DNA of 64,000 nt from NCBI RefSeq assembly GCF_009729205.1, contig NZ_VTHB01000007.1:248001-312000 (forward strand). Reading direction: 5' to 3'. The position numbers were made by a program, and so were the translations under genes. The stretch comes from Mycobacteroides sp. CBMA 271. GTDB lineage: Bacteria; Actinomycetota; Actinomycetes; Mycobacteriales; Mycobacteriaceae. This document shows positions 48,913-57,824 of this stretch, one piece after another. The notes under the pieces are model-generated. The model was not told the origin of the DNA, did no database searches, and saw nothing but the letters and a program-made list of their open reading frames with translations. Every line of letters starts with the position of its first letter. Position 1 is the stretch's first letter.

Positions 48913-50450
48913 AGCCCGCATCCTGCAACCTCAATCTTCGGTGGCGCCCCAATCGGTGGCATGCCCAAGCCGATCCCCGCTGTACTCGGCTTCTGGCCAG
49001 ACGCGTGCGCATCGCCCGCCCGGGTGCGCCGATGGCTCAGCACTCCCCCGTCGGCGATGAGATGGTGCGGCGCCGCACCGGTGACCTCGACGGTGATGAC
49101 GTCCCCGGGGCGCAGCTCCTGGTCGACGCACCCCTGCGGCTGGAAGTGCACCAGACGGCCGTCCCGGGCACGTCCGCTCATCCGGAAGGTCGCACCGTTC
49201 TTGCGGCCCTCGCCGGTAGCGATCAGCAGCTCGACCTCGCGACCGACCTGCTTCTGGTTCTCTTCCAGGGTGATGGACTCCTGGAGCGCAATGAGCCGCT
49301 CATACCGTTGCTGCACAACGGCTTTAGAAATCTGATCGGGAAGCTCGGCGGCCGGGGTGCCTGGACGAATCGAGTACTGGAACGTAAAGGCGCTGCAGAA
49401 CCGGGCGCTACGCACAACCTCAAGCGTCTGTTCGAAGTCCTCTTCGGTCTCGCCGGGGAAACCCACAATGATGTCGGTGGTGATGGCGGCATCCGGCATG
49501 GCCGCGCGCACATTGTCGATAATCGACAGGAAACGATCGGACCGGTAGGAACGACGCATCGCCTTGAGGATGCGGTCCGAACCGGATTGCAACGGCATGT
49601 GCAACTGCGGGCACACATTCGGGGTCTGCGCCATCGCCTCGATGACGTCGTCGGTGAATTCGGCCGGGTGCGGCGAGGTGAATCGCACGCGGTCCAAGCC
49701 CTCGATGCGGCCGCAGGCACGCAGCAGATCAGCGAAAGCGCCACGGTTACGCGGAATTTCGGGATCGGCGAAGTTGATGCCGTAAGCGTTGACGTTCTGG
49801 CCCAGCAGCGTCACCTCCAGCACGCCCTGATCCACCAATGCCTGCACCTCGGCGAGGATGTCGCCGGGACGGCGGTCGATCTCCTTGCCACGCAAGGAAG
49901 GAACGATGCAGAACGTGCAGGTGTTGTTGCAGCCCACCGAGATTGACACCCAGGCGGCGTATGCCGATTCGCGGGTCGCCGGCAACGCCGAAGGAAAGTG
50001 TTCGAGCGCTTCAACGATCTCGACCTGGGCCTCGTTGTTGTGGCGGGCGCGCTCCAGCAGCGTCGGCAACGATCCGATGTTGTGGGTGCCGAACACGACA
50101 TCGACCCACGGCGCCTTGTCCAGCAGGCCCTCGCGATCCTTTTGCGCGAGGCATCCACCGACGGCGATCTGCATGTTCGGATTGGCGGCCTTACGCGGCG
50201 CCAGGTGGCTGACGTTTCCGTACAGCTTGTTGTCGGCGTTCTCGCGCACGGCGCAGGTGTTGAAGATGACGATATCGGCGTCGGTACCGTCGGGCGCCTT
50301 GACGTATCCGGCCGCATCCAGGAGACCCGACACCCGCTCGGAGTCGTGCACATTCATCTGGCAGCCGTAGGTGCGGACCTGATACGTCCGGACGGCCGAA
50401 TCCTCGGAAGTCACGGAACTGGTCACCGACTTATGGTACGTGCCCGCCAT
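48909..50450 (-). CDS. miaB: tRNA-2-methylthio-N6-dimethylallyladenosine synthase MiaB
   Basis: Radical-SAM methylthiotransferase of 513 residues completing the MiaA-started A37 modification. The N-terminal UPF0004 cluster has cysteines in YGCQMN, NTCAVRENAD and GGCLAQKD. The radical-SAM cluster is VGCNNTCTFCIVPSLRG. A TRAM domain (VGREVELLIATGEGRKNG...GDVITVEVTGAAPHHLIADG) is followed by a 40-residue Pro/Gly-rich tail. ATG 50450 matches the 512-residue M. tuberculosis protein. It overlaps the preceding gene of the membrane cluster by 20 bp at its 5' end. Confidence 0.97.
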   Translation of the reverse strand: MAGTYHKSVTSSVTSEDSAVRTYQVRTYGCQMNVHDSERVSGLLDAAGYVKAPDGTDADIVIFNTCAVRENADNKLYGNVSHLAPRKAANPNMQIAVGGCLAQKDREGLLDKAPWVDVVFGTHNIGSLPTLLERARHNNEAQVEIVEALEHFPSALPATRESAYAAWVSISVGCNNTCTFCIVPSLRGKEIDRRPGDILAEVQALVDQGVLEVTLLGQNVNAYGINFADPEIPRNRGAFADLLRACGRIEGLDRVRFTSPHPAEFTDDVIEAMAQTPNVCPQLHMPLQSGSDRILKAMRRSYRSDRFLSIIDNVRAAMPDAAITTDIIVGFPGETEEDFEQTLEVVRSARFCSAFTFQYSIRPGTPAAELPDQISKAVVQQRYERLIALQESITLEENQKQVGREVELLIATGEGRKNGATFRMSGRARDGRLVHFQPQGCVDQELRPGDVITVEVTGAAPHHLIADGGVLSHRRTRAGDAHASGQKPSTAGIGLGMPPIGAPPKIEVAGCGL

Positions 50451-50901
50451 CGGGCGGTTTTCGCGACGGATCGGTCAGGTATCTGCTTTGTCCGACAAGA
50501 TCCGTTGTTCGGATCAACACGACAAGCGTGCCCAGTCCCAGGAAAAACCAGTTGGTGGCATTCTCAGGCGCACGAACGACATCGGGTACAAACACCAAGG
50601 CCACGAGCAACCAACCGAACCCGAACACCAGCCGGCCCCCGGCACGACTCTTCCAATCACGCCTTGTTGGACGCTCAATCAGGCGCCAATGGCTGTACAA
50701 CAGCAACAGCGCGGCGGCAACAATCAGGGCAACCCCAAGGTCGACGACCACGGCACACCAATCCCACGGGCGAGCCGCCCCGAGCGCGGCGAAGACTGCA
50801 CCCGTAGCGAATGGCGCCGCGCCGACCAGACCCATCACGATTCCCGGCCAAATCACTCTCAGCACGCGGCCCCACCCGCGGATCCAGCTATCGACGCTCA
50901 T
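50431..50901 (-). CDS. Unknown membrane protein A (miaB-upstream cluster)
   Basis: Protein of 156 residues with about four helices (about residues 15-35, 45-70, 90-110 and 115-135), and an Arg-rich stretch RLIERPTRRDWKSRAG between the second and third. The C-terminus is polar (RYLTDPSRKPPDGGHVP). Third gene of a set of three overlapping membrane genes; its ATG overlaps the stop of the previous gene (ATGA). It runs 20 bp into miaB, which suggests co-transcription with miaB. Not recognised as a family and not present in the M. tuberculosis order I recall. Confidence 0.75.
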   Translation of the reverse strand: MSVDSWIRGWGRVLRVIWPGIVMGLVGAAPFATGAVFAALGAARPWDWCAVVVDLGVALIVAAALLLLYSHWRLIERPTRRDWKSRAGGRLVFGFGWLLVALVFVPDVVRAPENATNWFFLGLGTLVVLIRTTDLVGQSRYLTDPSRKPPDGGHVP

Positions 50902-51578
50902 GACCGGTCTTGACGCGCTTCCCTGCGTGCATCCACCACGTGCACGATGAGACATACGAAAACAACTGACCACATGCCCGCAACCATGATCCAGAACCAG
51001 TCGTTGTGCCTGACAAACAAGCTCGCGGCACCAAGCGCAGCGAGCGATGTGATGATCGACTCGAGCGACACGAGCCGCCACGGTCGCCGCAGCACCGCCA
51101 GACGATGATCGCGCGGCTGCGCAACAAAGGCCCGCCAACGCTCGTCGGCACGATACGACCAATTGGTCAACAGGTATACAGACCATCCGAACAGAAACCA
51201 CGCAATCGGTTCGCCTGGCTTACCGAGCACGAAAACTAACATCGTCATCTGAACCACTGCCGCCAGCGTCACCAGCAAGCACAGAACCCATGAAGGTCGC
51301 CTACTTGTCTCGCCTAGGGACACAACGTCGGTCTCGGTCGCGTGTCGAGGAGGCACCTGCACCGTGAGCTGAGTTCGCCGAGCCATGATCCGGCTCAGCG
51401 CCGAGGGCAGCAGCGCCAGTCCCCACACCAGGCTGATCACGGCAATCCACCACTCGAAGAACTCCCCGCCGTTCGCGACCGTCAACACAAACCCGGTGAT
51501 CATTGCTCCAGCGCCAACAACCATGGCGACCGCCTTGGGGCGTGACCCAACAAACGTGGAGCCGCGATGCGTGGTCAC
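50898..51578 (-). CDS. Unknown membrane protein B (miaB-upstream cluster)
   Basis: Protein of 226 residues with about six hydrophobic segments in pairs: residues 17-60, 96-140 and 170-215. The central segment WVLCLLVTLAAVVQMTMLVFVLGKPGEPIAWFLFGWSVYLLTNWSYRADERW has a Trp/Tyr-rich boundary. The start is GTG 51578 overlapping the upstream stop (GTGA), and its stop overlaps the downstream start. No family recognised. With its neighbours it seems a single unit of unknown role. Confidence 0.75.
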   Translation of the reverse strand: MTTHRGSTFVGSRPKAVAMVVGAGAMITGFVLTVANGGEFFEWWIAVISLVWGLALLPSALSRIMARRTQLTVQVPPRHATETDVVSLGETSRRPSWVLCLLVTLAAVVQMTMLVFVLGKPGEPIAWFLFGWSVYLLTNWSYRADERWRAFVAQPRDHRLAVLRRPWRLVSLESIITSLAALGAASLFVRHNDWFWIMVAGMWSVVFVCLIVHVVDARREARQDRS

Positions 51579-52378
51579 GCCGCCGACCCTGACCCGTTCT
51601 TAGAGTGACGTCCGGATGAGTCCAGTGACCCGCCCATCTCGATGGCCGCCTTGGTTCCTGCCCACAGAAACAGGCCGGCCTTGCCCCATTCCCCCGCCGA
51701 AAGGTCGGGGAGTTTCGTGAGCACCATGATCACAGCGCCCACTACCGAACCAAGCGCAAGCACCGCGCTCAGCGTTGGCCGTCGCACGCCCGGCCACGGT
51801 GGGCGCAGCGGGTAGCGGTGTTGCATCACCGCGTGCAGCACTAATCCGCTGGCGAGCGCAAGCGCGATCAGCGCCATGCTCCACTGTGGTTCGTCACAGG
51901 CGGTGCGAGCCTTAACGATGAATGCCATCGCAAAACAGCCCGCCGCACCGAGGTTGGCCGCAATTTTCCAGCCAGGTAAAGACGGCTTCACAGGCTCTAC
52001 GCCATCTTTATCGACGAAGTAGGCGAACCCGATGAAAAGGATGGCGCCCACGGAGAACCAGGAATCAGGCTTTCCCGGTTCGAGTATTAAGTCAGGTACG
52101 CCAAGCACCAGTGCGACGACGACGGTGCCAAAGATCCCCCACACCGACGGCTTTGTCGCTGTCGATTCGGTCAGCACACCTTGCCGGAGGCTGGTTAGCG
52201 CAGCCCAGAATACGAATGCCCCAATCACCAAACCGAGAACTCCGGTGACCCATCCTCTGATAGTTGCCCCGTTCACCACTACCACAGGAAATGCGGTGAT
52301 GAGGCAGAGAGAGGCGACAAGAATTCCGAATGCCGTCGTTCGCGAGCCCGCCATTTTGGGCAGCCCCCGAATCTGCAT
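51575..52378 (-). CDS. Unknown membrane protein C (miaB-upstream cluster)
   Basis: Protein of 267 residues with six or seven helices from residue 13 to 245, e.g. FGILVASLCLITAFPVVVVNG and VLGLVIGAFVFWAALTSL, and a Ser/Gly-rich tail. Starts ATG 52378 or ATG 52354; both give the first helix. First gene of the three-gene set, divergent from gluA. Its GC content in third positions looks lower than that of neighbouring core genes, by eye, as for the other two. No family recognised. Confidence 0.72.
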   Translation of the reverse strand: MQIRGLPKMAGSRTTAFGILVASLCLITAFPVVVVNGATIRGWVTGVLGLVIGAFVFWAALTSLRQGVLTESTATKPSVWGIFGTVVVALVLGVPDLILEPGKPDSWFSVGAILFIGFAYFVDKDGVEPVKPSLPGWKIAANLGAAGCFAMAFIVKARTACDEPQWSMALIALALASGLVLHAVMQHRYPLRPPWPGVRRPTLSAVLALGSVVGAVIMVLTKLPDLSAGEWGKAGLFLWAGTKAAIEMGGSLDSSGRHSKNGSGSAA

Positions 52379-52499
52379 ACAGCGAGTATGGCAGAAGTTT
52401 GCTATGGCTGGCCACGGGGCGTACCAGATCATTCCTTTGCGACGTCGCTGCCATGTCGTTCCACCCTGCAAAGCTGAGAGGACCCCGTATGGTCTGTCC

Positions 52500-53288
52500 A
52501 TGCCGGTGAGCACCGACACCTCAACGAGCGGGGACAACGCCTCCGCAACAAGCACCCCAATGATCTCCCTGGAGCATGTCGAGAAGCATTTCGGCGACCT
52601 GCACGTCCTCAAGGACATCACCCTCGACATCCCGCGCGGTCAGGTCGTCGTCATCCTCGGCCCCTCCGGCTCGGGCAAGTCCACGCTGTGCCGCACCATC
52701 AACCGTCTCGAACCCATTGACACCGGCACCATCCGGATCGACGGCGATGTGCTCCCCGAGGAGGGTCGCGCTTTAGCCGGCCTGCGCGCAGAAGTCGGCA
52801 TGGTGTTCCAGTCGTTCAATCTCTTCTCGCACAAGACAATTCTCGATAATGTGACCCTGGCACCGATGAAGGTCCGCAAGCAAGACAAGGAGTCCGCTCG
52901 CAAACGCGGACTCGAACTGCTCGAGCGCGTGGGGATCGCAAGCCAGAAGGACAAGTACCCGGCGCAGCTGTCCGGCGGGCAGCAGCAGCGTGTGGCCATC
53001 GCCCGATCGCTGGCGATGGGGCCCAAGGTCATGTTGTTCGACGAGCCCACCTCGGCCCTGGATCCCGAGATGGTCAATGAGGTACTGGACGTCATGGTCT
53101 CGCTGGCCAAAGAGGGCATGACGATGCTGGTGGTCACCCACGAGATGGGCTTCGCACGCAAGGCCGCCGATCGCATCATCTTCATGGCGGACGGCGCGAT
53201 CGTCGAAGACTCGGACCCGGAGAGCTTCTTCACAAATCCGCAGTCCGACCGCGCCAAGGACTTCCTCGGCAAGATCCTCGGGCATTAG
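52500..53288 (+). CDS. gluA: Glutamate ABC transporter ATP-binding protein GluA
   Basis: ATPase of 262 residues for the glutamate/polar amino acid importer. Walker A is LGPSGSGKSTLCRT, the Q-loop VGMVFQSFNLFSH, the signature LSGGQQQRVAIAR, and Walker B VMLFDEPTSALDPE; H-loop VVTHEM. A 20-residue Ser/Thr-rich N-terminus precedes MISLEHVEKHFG, which begins at ATG 52560 and could be the real start. First gene of a four-gene operon (gluABCD) with gluB starting one base after its stop. Confidence 0.95.
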   Translation: MPVSTDTSTSGDNASATSTPMISLEHVEKHFGDLHVLKDITLDIPRGQVVVILGPSGSGKSTLCRTINRLEPIDTGTIRIDGDVLPEEGRALAGLRAEVGMVFQSFNLFSHKTILDNVTLAPMKVRKQDKESARKRGLELLERVGIASQKDKYPAQLSGGQQQRVAIARSLAMGPKVMLFDEPTSALDPEMVNEVLDVMVSLAKEGMTMLVVTHEMGFARKAADRIIFMADGAIVEDSDPESFFTNPQSDRAKDFLGKILGH

Positions 53289-54287
53289 ATGCAGCACCCC
53301 CGACGCATCGGCGCGCTGGTGGCGGCGGTGGCCTTGGTGGCCACTCTGATCAGTTCCTGCGGCAGCAACGAGCCACGACAACTGCTCGCATCGATCCGCA
53401 GTGGCACCGTCATCTTGGGCACCAAGTTCGACCAACCCGGCCTGGGACTGCAACATCCCGACAAGAAGATGAGCGGATTCGACGTCAAGGTCTCCGAATA
53501 CGTCGTCAATGCCATCGCCGACGAGCTCGGTGTGAAGCACCCCACCATCCGTTGGTACGAGACACCGTCGGCCCAGCGCGAGCAGTTGATCGACAACGGT
53601 TCGGTGGACATGATCGCCGGCACCTACTCGATCAACTACAACCGCGCCCAGAAGGTGTCCTTCGCCGGGCCGTATCTCATTACCTATCAAGGACTTCTGG
53701 TTCGCAAGGCGGACAACTCGCTGAACAAGCTCGATGACCTGAACCGTGGCAAGAAGCTGTGTTCGGTCTCCGGCTCCACCCCGGCCCAGAACGTCAAGAA
53801 TCTGCTGACCGGAACGCAGCTTCAGGAATTCGATTCCTATTCCTCGTGCGTGGAGGCGCTGCGCCGCGGCAAGGTGGACGCGCTGACCACCGACGAAACC
53901 ATCCTGGCTGGGTACGCCAAACGCTATGAGGGCGAGTTCAAGCTGATCCAGATGAACTACGAGCTCACCGGGCCGCTGTGCGTCGGGAAGCCCAAGAAGC
54001 AGAAGGCAAACGGCGATCCTTTCTCCAAGGAGGTTTACGGTATCGGGCTGGCCAAGGACGACGTCACGTCCATCGAGGCCGTCGACCGGGCCCTGAACAA
54101 GATGATCGCAACTGGCACGTGGGATACCACCTTGCGGGATGCACTGGGCAACAGCACGATTGATGATTGGGAACGACGAGCCACCAGCCGTACCTACGAT
54201 CTGCAGCCGACGCCGTCGGTCACGTCTATCGAGAAACTCACCGCCAGTAAGCCCACCGCCGATGCCGCATGCGAGGCCAAGAAATGA
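53289..54287 (+). CDS. gluB: Glutamate-binding lipoprotein GluB
   Basis: Periplasmic solute-binding protein, family 3, 332 residues. The signal ends in a lipobox LISSC (Cys24), so the protein is membrane-anchored. Ligand-binding traits are VILGTKFDQPGLGLQHPDKKMSGFDVKVSEYV, WYETPSAQREQLIDNGSVDMIAGTYSINYNRAQKVSFAGPYLI and DALTTDETILAGY. Contacts for the alpha-carboxylate lie in AGTYSI and an Arg near residue 96. No spacer from gluA; the ATGA overlap to gluC couples translation. Confidence 0.95.
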   Translation: MQHPRRIGALVAAVALVATLISSCGSNEPRQLLASIRSGTVILGTKFDQPGLGLQHPDKKMSGFDVKVSEYVVNAIADELGVKHPTIRWYETPSAQREQLIDNGSVDMIAGTYSINYNRAQKVSFAGPYLITYQGLLVRKADNSLNKLDDLNRGKKLCSVSGSTPAQNVKNLLTGTQLQEFDSYSSCVEALRRGKVDALTTDETILAGYAKRYEGEFKLIQMNYELTGPLCVGKPKKQKANGDPFSKEVYGIGLAKDDVTSIEAVDRALNKMIATGTWDTTLRDALGNSTIDDWERRATSRTYDLQPTPSVTSIEKLTASKPTADAACEAKK

Positions 54288-54967
54288 ACGGGCTGTGGGC
54301 GAACATGGGGCCGCAGCTGTTGCCGGCGTTCTGGACCACCATCAAGCTGTCGTTCTTCTCCGCCGTCGGCGCGCTTATCTGGGGCACGATTCTGGCGGGG
54401 CTGCGAGTCTCTCCGGCACCGATCATGCGGTCCTTCGGCACCTGGTACGTCAACATCGTCCGAAACACTCCGCTGACACTCATCATCATCTTCTGCTCGG
54501 TGGGCCTGTATCAGAACCTCGGCATCGCACTGGCCCCCGAAAATTCGAACTTCATCAAGAACAACAACTTCTGGCTGTCGGTACTTGGATTCGTTTTGTA
54601 TACAGCGACTTTCGTCTGCGAGACGCTGCGCTCGGGGTTCAACACCGTCCCACTGGGGCAGGCGGAGGCCGCACGCTCGCTCGGGCTGCCGTTCATCAAG
54701 GTGCTCGGCCTCATCGTCCTGCCGCAAGCGCTGCGCTCCGTGCTGGCCCCGATGGGTAGCGTGCTGATCGCCCTCGTGAAAAACACCTCGATCGCCTCGG
54801 CAATCGGCGTCGCCGAGGCCGCGCTGCTGATGAAGTCGGAGATCGAAACGTTCGCCGATCAGATCGTGTGGATCTTCCTCATCATCGCGGCGGGATACAT
54901 GGTCATCACTCTGGCGATCGGTTTTGCATTCGGATACTTCGCCAAGCGACTGGCGGTGAAACGATGA
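54284..54967 (+). CDS. gluC: Glutamate ABC transporter permease GluC
   Basis: Permease of 227 residues with about five helices. The signature of His/Glu permeases is EAARSLGLPFIKVLGLIVLPQALRSVLAPMG, which docks to GluA. The N-terminus NGLWANMGPQLLPAFWTTIKLSFFSA is family-like. Starts with an ATGA overlap after gluB and ends with one to gluD, giving 1:1 stoichiometry for the heterodimeric pore. Confidence 0.95.
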   Translation: MNGLWANMGPQLLPAFWTTIKLSFFSAVGALIWGTILAGLRVSPAPIMRSFGTWYVNIVRNTPLTLIIIFCSVGLYQNLGIALAPENSNFIKNNNFWLSVLGFVLYTATFVCETLRSGFNTVPLGQAEAARSLGLPFIKVLGLIVLPQALRSVLAPMGSVLIALVKNTSIASAIGVAEAALLMKSEIETFADQIVWIFLIIAAGYMVITLAIGFAFGYFAKRLAVKR

Positions 54968-55866
54968 GCGACACCGCTACCGTCATGTACGACGCGCCCG
55001 GACCCAAGGCGCGCGCTCTCAATCGCATCATCACCCTGGGATTCGCCGCGCTGGTGATAGCGCTTGCGGCATGGGTGATCTGGACCCTCGCCGCCAACGA
55101 GCAGTTGACCTCCGAGAAGTGGTCGCCGTTCCTACACCTGGACACGTGGACGACGTACATCCTGCCGGGCCTGCTCGGAACTGTCTCCGCCGCCGCACTG
55201 TCCATCGTCTTCGCGTTGGTGCTCGGAGCGGTGCTCGGCATTGGACGGCTGTCGGAACACCGCGGCGTGCGCTGGATTTCGGGTGCACTCGTGGAGTTCT
55301 TCCGGGCCATCCCGGTACTGATCCTGATGATCTTCGCCTACTACCTGTACGGACAGCAGGCGATCTTCCCTTCGCAGTATCTGGCCTTCACTGCGGTGGT
55401 GACGGGCCTGACGCTGTACAACGGCTCGGTGATCGCCGAGATCCTGCGCTCGGGGATCGAGTCACTTCCGCGCGGGCAGTCCGAGGCGGCCGTCGCGCTG
55501 GGCCTGCGCAAATCGCAGATGATGCGGCTCATCCTGCTCCCCCAGTCCATTGCCGCCATGCTGCCCGCGCTCATCTCACAGATGGTCATTGCGTTGAAGG
55601 ACTCCGCGCTGGGCTATGCGTTCGGCTACATCGAGGTGGTGCGTTCGGGTATCCGTTCGGCGTCCTACTACGGGAACTATCTGCCCGCACTGGTGGTGGT
55701 CGCCGTCATCATGATCGCCATCAACTTCGCACTGTCTTCTTTGGCCACCAAGATCGAACGCCAACTGCGCGAGGGCCGAAAAAAGAAGAGCCTCATCGAA
55801 GTTCCTCACGCGCAGCCCGAGCCCGGGTCGGCAACCAAGGATCTTCGGCAGGACCACGGCGAGTAG
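54964..55866 (+). CDS. gluD: Glutamate ABC transporter permease GluD
   Basis: Second permease of 300 residues, with an N-terminal cytosolic extension and helix before the core. FFRAIPVLILMIFAYYLYGQQAIFPSQY and the EAA-type loop SEAAVALGLRKSQMMRLILLPQSIAAMLPALIS identify it. The C-terminus has a long charged tail (RQLREGRKKKSLIE) that lies in the cytosol. It ends where the DUF1348 gene begins on the other strand; the stops abut. Confidence 0.95.
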   Translation: MSDTATVMYDAPGPKARALNRIITLGFAALVIALAAWVIWTLAANEQLTSEKWSPFLHLDTWTTYILPGLLGTVSAAALSIVFALVLGAVLGIGRLSEHRGVRWISGALVEFFRAIPVLILMIFAYYLYGQQAIFPSQYLAFTAVVTGLTLYNGSVIAEILRSGIESLPRGQSEAAVALGLRKSQMMRLILLPQSIAAMLPALISQMVIALKDSALGYAFGYIEVVRSGIRSASYYGNYLPALVVVAVIMIAINFALSSLATKIERQLREGRKKKSLIEVPHAQPEPGSATKDLRQDHGE

Positions 55867-56316
55867 TCACTGGATCGGCAGCGGCGAGTCGTCGCCGGCG
55901 GGGCGCGCACCGAAGACACGGCGCTGCGTTTCCTCGATCCGGGTGTCGTTGATACTGGCCTCGCGCCGGGACATCAAGCCCTCGGGGGTGAACTCCCACA
56001 GCTCGTTGCCGTAGCTGCGCCACCATTGCCCGGCCTCGTCGTGCCACTCGTATTGGAATCGTACGGCCATCCGGTTCTCCCGGAATCCCCACAGCTCCTT
56101 GCGGAGCGCATATCCGTTCTCCTTGGCCCACTTTCGGGCGAGGAAGGCGATAATCTCGGCGCGCCCAGTAATGAACTCGTCGCGATTGCGCCACACCGAA
56201 TCCTCGGTGTAGGCGGCGGCGACCTGCTCGGGGTCGCGGGTGTTCCAGGCATTCTCGGCGGCGCGTACCTTCACGCGGGCGGACTCAATGTCAAAGGGTG
56301 GAATGGGTGGGCGCAT
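55867..56316 (-). CDS. DUF1348 (NTF2/SnoaL-like) protein
   Basis: Soluble cone-shaped protein of 149 residues. The family motif is PPFDIESARVKVRAAENAWNTRDPEQVAAAYTEDSVWRNR, with ITGRAEIIAFLARKW and RFQYEWHDEAGQWWRSYGNELWEF; the repeated Trp and Tyr line a hydrophobic cavity typical of NTF2-like enzymes. No function is known. It is on the strand of the PPOX and VOC genes (16 bp from PPOX), so the three may form one unit. Confidence 0.9.
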   Translation of the reverse strand: MRPPIPPFDIESARVKVRAAENAWNTRDPEQVAAAYTEDSVWRNRDEFITGRAEIIAFLARKWAKENGYALRKELWGFRENRMAVRFQYEWHDEAGQWWRSYGNELWEFTPEGLMSRREASINDTRIEETQRRVFGARPAGDDSPLPIQ

Positions 56317-56332
56317 GAGCTCTCTTCCTTAT

Positions 56333-57220
56333 CTACAGTGGCGGATTGGCGGGCGAAGGTTCAGCCTGCCCCCATCGCAGCGGGCTGGCGTTGATGGTCT
56401 CGACGACCTCGTCGACGGTGAAGTCGACGGAGCATTGTGCACCCGGCGCAAAGGTGCCCGAGTCCCAGTTGAGGCGCGCGGTCCCGGTGAGCTGGACTGT
56501 CGACCCGGTGTGCCAGTTCGGGATCAGCAGAGCACACTGCGGATTGACATGCAGGTTCCCGAGCGTCATGAACATCGAGTTGCCCACATAGTCGGGCCAA
56601 CGCAATGTGTTCGGCGAGAGCGCCTGCAGGAAACCTGGATTGCCGCCGCGGTGCGATGCATCCGCGTTGCCGTCCTGGTCGGCTGTTCCGATGATGAAGG
56701 TGTCCGTTGACGAGATCGCATGTTGCAGTTCAGTGTTGAGATGGTTGGTACGGCGCGGATCCGCGGGCAATCCGTGACCGATGCCCGAGATATCTCGCCG
56801 CGCAATGTATTTAGGGCAGTTCGAGTACACCTGATCAGTGGTGATGATCAGACCCGCCCCCGACGGCTCGGCGGCGCCGTTGACGCGCATCCGGCGCCGA
56901 CGCTGCGGATGCAGTGCGATCATGCCGACCCTGCGCTCGGACCGCAGCGCCTCAACCAACGGATCCCCGTGGACCGGTACACCGTCAATGGCGATGGTTC
57001 GGGCGTCGGTCGCGTGCGCGAAACCGGGCGGACCAATGATCTGGCTCGCCCACATCCTGCCGTCATCGTCTCGCGCCGAGACGAACACCATCGGCTGGGC
57101 GGCCAGAAAGGCCGCCGCAACCTCCGGTATCTCCGCCGAGATGATTCGCCCAACTCGAATGGCACTGTCGGACTGCCCCATTCGTCGCTGGACGGCAAGC
57201 TCGCCGGCGTGATAGGTCAT
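56333..57220 (-). CDS. Pyridoxamine 5'-phosphate oxidase-family (FMN/F420 split-barrel) protein
   Basis: Flavin-binding split-barrel protein, 295 residues, with two barrel repeats. Segments include VSARDDDGRMWASQIIGPPGFAH, RRVGMIALHPQRRRRMRVNG, DQVYSNCPKYIARRDI, GTADQDGNADASHRGGNPGF and NSMFMTLGNLHVNPQCALLIP. The Cys in SNCPKYI and RGGNPGF is typical of the 'pyridoxamine oxidase, stress-protein' group; no definite substrate. The ATG 57220 lies one base after the VOC stop, so both are co-translated. Confidence 0.88.
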   Translation of the reverse strand: MTYHAGELAVQRRMGQSDSAIRVGRIISAEIPEVAAAFLAAQPMVFVSARDDDGRMWASQIIGPPGFAHATDARTIAIDGVPVHGDPLVEALRSERRVGMIALHPQRRRRMRVNGAAEPSGAGLIITTDQVYSNCPKYIARRDISGIGHGLPADPRRTNHLNTELQHAISSTDTFIIGTADQDGNADASHRGGNPGFLQALSPNTLRWPDYVGNSMFMTLGNLHVNPQCALLIPNWHTGSTVQLTGTARLNWDSGTFAPGAQCSVDFTVDEVVETINASPLRWGQAEPSPANPPL

Positions 57221-57221
57221 C

Positions 57222-57683
57222 TCAGAAGAACCCGCAGGTCGGTGCGTCGTCAAATGGTGCCGCATGCCGTTCGACACCCGTGGATGCAAAAACCTCGAGA
57301 CGGATTCCGTCGGGATCGGTGAAGAAGATTCCACCGGAGATGGCACCTTCCTGGTGTGCGACGACTCCGTCGTGGACGAACGCTGTTGATAGTTCCTTGA
57401 GCACCGCCTCCACGTCCTTCACCTGCGCTACCGAATCCACTTGGAATGACAAATGGTGCAAGCCCGGCGTGGCCGCTGAGAATTCCCCATGGCTCTGTTC
57501 CCACAGGGTGAGCACCGGGACACCATCGAATCCGAGGAACGCGAACCGCTGGGTGCCGTCGGCGCTCCGCACCAGCTCATCGAATCCGAGCGCCCGGCGG
57601 TAGAACTCGACCGACCTTTCCAGGTCGCTGACATTCAGTCCGATATGGCCGGTGACCACCCGCGGTGCGATGACAGTGCTCAT
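57222..57683 (-). CDS. VOC-superfamily (glyoxalase-like) protein
   Basis: Metal-binding protein of 153 residues. VTGHIGLNVSDLERSVEFYRRALGF places His13 as metal ligand 1; HHLSFQVDSV provides the next (His76 region); GIFFTDPDGIRLEVFA carries the Glu. It is a single VOC module likely dimeric, e.g. glyoxalase, dioxygenase or fosfomycin-resistance-like. Start ATG 57683 has AGGAG 7 bp upstream. Read toward PPOX, and divergent from the CGNR regulator. Confidence 0.92.
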   Translation of the reverse strand: MSTVIAPRVVTGHIGLNVSDLERSVEFYRRALGFDELVRSADGTQRFAFLGFDGVPVLTLWEQSHGEFSAATPGLHHLSFQVDSVAQVKDVEAVLKELSTAFVHDGVVAHQEGAISGGIFFTDPDGIRLEVFASTGVERHAAPFDDAPTCGFF

Positions 57684-57690
57684 AAATTCT

Positions 57691-57777
57691 CCTAACCTAT
57701 AAATTTGCGTTACCGGTTAGACCGTATCCACACCGCGGAGACATTGTCAACCATCTAAATGATGTTTATCGGTTAGA
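57691..57777. promoter_or_regulatory. Three copies of a GGTTAG operator motif
   Basis: GTTACCGGTTAGA (57709-57721) and TTTATCGGTTAGA (57765-57777) on the plus strand, and TTTATAGGTTAGG on the minus strand (57703-57691). The minus copy falls by the AGGAG of the VOC gene. They lie in the gap divided by the CGNR regulator. Confidence 0.5.
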
Positions 57778-57824
57778 ATTGATAGCGCACGTCGACCCGG
57801 GAAGGAGGCAGCTAACCTCAGGCC

